This document shows positions 60,513 to 64,000 of a stretch of 64,000 nt of DNA, in pieces. A program made the translations under genes and the position numbers. The stretch's first letter is position 1, and every line of letters starts with the position of its first letter. The notes under the pieces were generated by a model, which worked only from the letters and a program-made list of their open reading frames with translations, did not search any database and had not been told where the DNA came from. Source of the DNA: Corynebacterium comes (lineage in GTDB: Bacteria; Actinomycetota; Actinomycetes; Mycobacteriales; Mycobacteriaceae); assembly GCF_009734405.1 (NCBI RefSeq), contig NZ_CP046453.1, positions 1,302,001 to 1,366,000 of the forward strand, in the 5' to 3' direction.

Positions 60513-61838
60513 CTACCTGCACAGTTGATCGATCAACCAGCCGACGTTTCCGGGCAGATGCCGGTAATAGGGCCCGAAATGGTTCGCGCCGGTCCTGCCC
60601 GGAAGCCTCGGTGTGCGGTCCTCGAGCCAGGTGATCCGGGTGCCCTGCGCACGCCATGCGTCCCGCAGGTCGAGGACCTGCTGGACGGGGACGACGTCGT
60701 CATTACGCGAACCCCACAACAACACGGGAACGGACGGGCCCGCAGCACCGAGTTCACGACGGTCGAATTCGGCGTTGACGTGGGGGAGGTCGTCGAGAAG
60801 CTCGCCGAGGGGCACACCGGAGTGTGTCCAGCGGGCCGTGCTGCGCCACCCGGAGGTGAACACGGAGCTGACCGCACAGGTGGCGGTGTCCGCGAGGAAG
60901 TGGTCCATGCCCTCCCGGGTGAGGCTGCTGAGGATCTCGGCGCGGATCTCCGGGGAGACGACCAGCAGGCCCGCGACCGCGTAGGAGAGCACGCCGGTGA
61001 CCAGGGAGCCGTCGAGATGGCGCAGGACCTCGTTCAGGCGGGAGGGCGGGGCACCCACCACAGCGGCACGGGCCGTCACGTCAGGCGCGTAGCCGGGGCG
61101 CTCCAGCGCCATGCCCACCGCTGCCCCACCCTGGGAGAAGCCCCACATTCCCACCGGTGCGTCCGCTGAGAGGCCGAGGGAACGGGCGGCACGGACGGCG
61201 TCGACGAGCGCACGGCCGCCGGAGGGGTGGTCGCAGTAGAGCTGCCAGTCGAAGTCCGGGTCCCGCGGGTAGTCGGTGAGCACGACGTGGGCGCCGGCGG
61301 CGAGCAGCATGGTGACGGCGGGCAACTCGTAGGAGGCCACGATGTCGACGGGTCCGTCGAGGGTGACGCTCATGCCCACGGAACAGCTGTATGAGGGGTC
61401 GCAGTGCTTCGCCACGCCCTGGGTCGAGGGCGCGAAGGCGACGACCGGGCGTGGGCCGCCGGACCAGGGGCGGTGCGAACGCAGGAAGGCGCCGGTCGCG
61501 GTGATGGTCCGGTCGCGGGCGTCGGTGGTGACGTACTCGATGCGCCAGGCCGTCGCGGGGTTCGACCTGCCTGAGGTGCCCAGCAGACGCATGGGTGCGG
61601 AGGCCAGCAGCGTCCCCGGCTTCTCGCCGATCACCCACGTGGCGTCGTCGAAGCTCGGCTCCGCCTCCCACTCGGTGAAGCCCGGTCGGCGCGGATGCCC
61701 CTCGCGGCCCATGAGTCGGCGGGCCACTCCCCTGCCCACCTCATGCGCCAGCGGGAACCAGGCCCGGGCCATGGTCGCGCCCACGCCCGCCCGGGGGACC
61801 CGGGGGTCGGCCGCACGATTGGTGAACACCACCCCCAC
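60513..61838 (-). CDS. Secretory-lipase-family protein (alpha/beta hydrolase)
   Basis: A 441-aa protein resembling the fungal/actinobacterial LIP (PF03583) family. The nucleophile elbow is GFSQGG in the middle, the oxyanion stretch around VVAFAPSTQGVAKHCDP, and the acid in LWGSRNDDVVP with a late His in TGANHFGPY. No convincing signal peptide is seen, so it may be cytoplasmic or non-classically exported. The start is uncertain: GTG at 61838, or the GTG codons at 61832 or 61829, which lie 8-11 nt from TAGTTA (61841-61846 minus). Its control region is shared with the divergent CobG-like gene. Confidence 0.8.
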   Translation of the reverse strand: MGVVFTNRAADPRVPRAGVGATMARAWFPLAHEVGRGVARRLMGREGHPRRPGFTEWEAEPSFDDATWVIGEKPGTLLASAPMRLLGTSGRSNPATAWRIEYVTTDARDRTITATGAFLRSHRPWSGGPRPVVAFAPSTQGVAKHCDPSYSCSVGMSVTLDGPVDIVASYELPAVTMLLAAGAHVVLTDYPRDPDFDWQLYCDHPSGGRALVDAVRAARSLGLSADAPVGMWGFSQGGAAVGMALERPGYAPDVTARAAVVGAPPSRLNEVLRHLDGSLVTGVLSYAVAGLLVVSPEIRAEILSSLTREGMDHFLADTATCAVSSVFTSGWRSTARWTHSGVPLGELLDDLPHVNAEFDRRELGAAGPSVPVLLWGSRNDDVVPVQQVLDLRDAWRAQGTRITWLEDRTPRLPGRTGANHFGPYYRHLPGNVGWLIDQLCR

Positions 61839-61858
61839 TGTAACTAGACTCCTCAGGC

Positions 61859-62524
61859 GTGACAGATATTCTGCCTGCCTTCATTGACCTCGCCCCGCCC
61901 GCCGGGGTGGTCGCCCCCGGCGGTTGGGAGCCGCTGGCCTCCCTCGCGGACGAGTACGCCTCCTCCCGCCTGCACCTCACCGAAGCTGCCCGCCTGCGCC
62001 TCTACGCGCGTTCCGACGCCGCGCTTCTCGACGCCCTCCTCTCCGCCGGATTCCAGGTGGACCCGACCGGGGGTGTCGCGCCCGCAGGTGAGATCGGGTG
62101 GCTCGCGCAGGAGGACGGCCTGGTGCACCTCGGCGCAGCACTGCCACTCGGCGCCCTGAGCTCACGAATGGCGCGGATGCTCGACGTCATCGAGGCACCC
62201 GTGACGCTGTGCCGCGACCGGGTGCTGCGCATCGAGGGGCTCAGCGAATCCGTCGCCGAACAGGTCGTGCGTGTGCTGGCGCCCCAGGGTCTGATCTTCG
62301 ACGTCAACTCGCCGCTGCGTACCGTGTCCGCGTGTGTGGGCACCGGCCAGTGCGGTCTGGCGCTCTCCGACGTGCGTGGTGACGCCCTGCAGGCAGCTTC
62401 CTCCGGCGCCCTCGGCACGGGACACACCCACTTCGTCGGCTGCAGCCACCGGTGCGGCGCCCCGGCGTACCCGCACACCGAGTACCTGGCCACCGGCGAC
62501 GGGGAATATGAGGTCAGCGGCTAG
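61859..62524 (+). CDS. Half-size CobG/sulfite-reductase-like protein
   Basis: A 221-aa protein with the iron-sulfur/siroheme motif of the CobG and nitrite/sulfite reductase family: VSACVGTGQCGLALS and FVGCSHRCGAPAYP (Cys-x5-Cys and Cys-x3-Cys). LHLTEAARLRLYA and LGALSSRMARMLDVIE resemble the ferredoxin-like halves. Normal CobG (precorrin-3B synthase) is about twice as long. The gene is isolated from other cob genes here, so its function in cobalamin synthesis is uncertain. TAGACT at 61845-61850 ends 8 nt before the GTG, suggesting a leaderless mRNA. Confidence 0.75.
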   Translation: MTDILPAFIDLAPPAGVVAPGGWEPLASLADEYASSRLHLTEAARLRLYARSDAALLDALLSAGFQVDPTGGVAPAGEIGWLAQEDGLVHLGAALPLGALSSRMARMLDVIEAPVTLCRDRVLRIEGLSESVAEQVVRVLAPQGLIFDVNSPLRTVSACVGTGQCGLALSDVRGDALQAASSGALGTGHTHFVGCSHRCGAPAYPHTEYLATGDGEYEVSG

Positions 62525-62534
62525 GTTTTCGCCC

Positions 62535-63266
62535 TCAGCGGGGCATGCGGCGCCAGACGGGGCGGGGGACGATCCTCATCACCCAGGCCAGCAGGCGCAG
62601 CCGCCCGGGGATCCACAGGGTGGTGCTCCCCCTGCCCGTGCGGATCTCTCTGCTGACTGCGTCGGCGACCTGCGCCGGCGTGACGGACATGGGGGCGGGC
62701 TTCATCCCCGCGGTCATGGAACCGATGACGAAACCCGGGCGGGCGGTGATCAGGCGCAGCGGGGAGTGGTGCAGGCGGTCAGCCAGCCCCTGGCAGAAGG
62801 CGTCGAGGCCGGCCTTGGTGGAGCCGTAGACGTAGTTGGCACGACGGGCCCGCCAGCCGGCGATCGAGGAGAAGGCGACGATCTCCCCGTGCGGCATCGA
62901 GTCCGCCAGCACGGTGAGCATGCTCACCTGGGCGGTGTAGTCGATGGTGGCGATCTCCGCGGCGTGCGTCTCATCCGTCTCCGCGCGGGTCTGGTCGCCG
63001 AGGATGCCGAAGGCGAGGATCGCGGTGGACACTCCACCGGCGAGCTGCTGGGCCTGCCTCACCACCTCCCGGTGGCCGGCCAGGTCGGTCGCCTCGAAGT
63101 CGAGGGTGTGGACGTCCGATGCTCCGGCGGCGCGGAGGCGGGCGGCGACGCCATCAAGCGAGGAGGGCCGACGGGCCGCGAGCACGACCACGCGCCCGGG
63201 GCACAGTCGGGCGGCGAGTTCGCCGCCGATGTCCGAGTGGCCGCCGAGAAGCAGAATGCCGTTCAT
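62535..63266 (-). CDS. Short-chain dehydrogenase, DprE2-like
   Basis: A 243-aa SDR. The cofactor motif is LLGGHSDIGGELAA with ARR after strand 2 (NADP preference). The catalytic region is AFSSIAGWRARRANYVYGSTKAGLDAF with Ser, Tyr and Lys in the order expected. ARPGFVIGSMTAGMKPAP resembles DprE2, which makes arabinose donors for the cell wall. No dprE1 lies beside it, so it may be a paralogue rather than the main DprE2. It ends 11 nt before the stop of the CobG-like gene (convergent). Confidence 0.85.
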   Translation of the reverse strand: MNGILLLGGHSDIGGELAARLCPGRVVVLAARRPSSLDGVAARLRAAGASDVHTLDFEATDLAGHREVVRQAQQLAGGVSTAILAFGILGDQTRAETDETHAAEIATIDYTAQVSMLTVLADSMPHGEIVAFSSIAGWRARRANYVYGSTKAGLDAFCQGLADRLHHSPLRLITARPGFVIGSMTAGMKPAPMSVTPAQVADAVSREIRTGRGSTTLWIPGRLRLLAWVMRIVPRPVWRRMPR

Positions 63267-63271
63267 GCCCT

Positions 63272-64000
63272 CTAGGATGCCACCCGGTATCCCGTCATGG
63301 ACAGTGAGCCCATGGTGCGCTGTTCGTTGAACACGTCGACCTCGCCGCCACCGATCGCGGCGCTGACGCCGGCGATGTAGGCCAGGGGCAGGAAGTGGTC
63401 CGGGGTCGGGACGGAGCGGGTGTAGCCCTCGTGGTCGCGGAGCGCCTCCAGACGGTCCGGGTCGGTGAGCATGATGTCGCGTGCCGCCTCATCGAAGGAG
63501 TCGGCCCAGCCGAAACCGGTGTCGCCGGCGTGCCACTGCACCAGGGAGAGGTTGTGGACCACGTTGCCGGAACCGACGATGAGCACGTTGTGGTCGGTGG
63601 CGAGCTTCGCCAGGCGGGAACCCAGGGCGACGTGCTCGTGCAGCGGTTTGGAGGCGTCGATGGACAGCTGCACGACCGGGATCTTCGCCTCCGGGAACAT
63701 GTGCTTGAGCACCGACCAGGTGCCGTGGTCCAGGCCCCAGTCGAGGTCGTTCTGGACCAGGGTCGGCTTGGCGATCTCGCGTACCAGCTCCGCGACCTCC
63801 GGGTCGCCCGGGGCGTTGTACTGGACTGCCGAGAGCTCGGGCGGGAAGCCCCAGAAGTCATGGATGGTGCGCGGGTTGGTCATCGCGGTGACGCCGGTGC
63901 CCTTGGTGTACCAGTGGGCGGAGACCGAGAGGATCGCACGAGGGGCGGTCTGACCGACCTCCTGGCCGAGCCGCGACCAGGTGCGGGTGTAGTCGTTGTC
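63272..64000 (-). CDS. Extradiol dioxygenase of the LigB/YgiD (DODA) class, partial
   Basis: The minus-strand gene runs off the end of the window; 242 codons are seen. VSAHWYTKGTGVTAM and NPRTIHDFWGFPPEL are hallmarks of the 4,5-DOPA extradiol dioxygenase/LigB family, with the metal His residues in SAHWYT and in IVGSGNVVHNLS. The C-terminal part VQWHAGDTGFGWADSFDEAA and PTPDHFLPLAYIAG (third metal His) is complete. The 5' end, including the first His-Gly-Ser-Pro motif, lies beyond base 64000. The substrate (caffeate-like, DOPA or other) is unknown. Confidence 0.88.
   Translation of the reverse strand, partial: DNDYTRTWSRLGQEVGQTAPRAILSVSAHWYTKGTGVTAMTNPRTIHDFWGFPPELSAVQYNAPGDPEVAELVREIAKPTLVQNDLDWGLDHGTWSVLKHMFPEAKIPVVQLSIDASKPLHEHVALGSRLAKLATDHNVLIVGSGNVVHNLSLVQWHAGDTGFGWADSFDEAARDIMLTDPDRLEALRDHEGYTRSVPTPDHFLPLAYIAGVSAAIGGGEVDVFNEQRTMGSLSMTGYRVAS

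Noticed and set aside
60524..60537. GTTGATCGATCAAC perfect palindrome
   Set aside because: It lies inside the last codons of the lipase gene (Trp-Leu-Ile-Asp-Gln-Leu) and is explained by that coding sequence; it is about 15 nt upstream of fxsA, but nothing else supports an operator.

Overview
The window is about 64 kb of high-GC chromosomal DNA from a mycolic-acid actinobacterium, almost certainly a Corynebacterium. The evidence is gene order as well as family content. The series mctB end, pyrG, NUDIX, xerD, (ABC-F remnant), parA, scpA, GNAT, rhodanese, scpB, rluB, cmk, der is recalled from C. glutamicum and is partly shared with Mycobacterium. So are the blocks secA2, odhI/garA, ftsR, DUF151 nuclease, merR and thiD, ndh, ufaA-like, and later rbpA, ppm, lnt. 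I see no rRNA, CRISPR array, intact insertion sequence or prophage. One tRNA gene (tRNA-Pro, GGG) is present.

Layout. 1-13.5 kb holds nucleotide synthesis, chromosome segregation/condensation and ribosome assembly genes, many joined by 4-nt GTGA/ATGA overlaps. This run is interrupted by a decayed ABC-F gene and a GIY-YIG nuclease gene. 13.6-22.4 kb holds a methyltransferase, a very asymmetric two-subunit ABC exporter, a lipoprotein esterase, a lipid/sphingosine kinase-like enzyme and an ABC importer operon. 22.4-25.2 kb (minus strand) holds a protoglobin, a thioredoxin-like protein, tRNA-Pro, a YchJ-like protein and a hydrolase-OsmC fusion. 25.3-30.2 kb holds secA2 and the odhI-ftsR-DUF151-merR regulatory block. 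30.3-40.1 kb is mostly minus-strand: a VWA protein, two CNNM/HlyC proteins, a DEAD-box helicase, gnd, a small secreted protein and corA.

40.2-49.8 kb is the metabolic core: a ThiD-TenA fusion, a pyruvate formate-lyase locus, NADH dehydrogenase II and a CFA-synthase-like gene. The formate-lyase is split. The 697-aa catalytic subunit ends just before the glycyl-radical domain, and an 83-aa protein encoded 9 nt downstream carries that domain, followed by the activase. 49.9-57 kb is accessory-like: DUF1003, a P-type cation ATPase, a FAD/NAD oxidoreductase, an unknown protein, an apparently gene-free stretch with a 14-bp palindrome, and a YceI operon. The end carries rbpA, the envelope operon fxsA-lnt-ppm, a lipase, a half-size CobG-like protein, a DprE2-like SDR and a truncated extradiol dioxygenase.

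Two points stand out across the window. At least eleven genes have a TAnnnT -10-like hexamer ending 7-8 nt before the start codon and no visible ribosome-binding site, which suggests widespread leaderless transcription. The two subunits of the ABC exporter have lost complementary motifs, so only one composite ATP site could remain. All functional statements are read from sequence and family knowledge; no database search was run.
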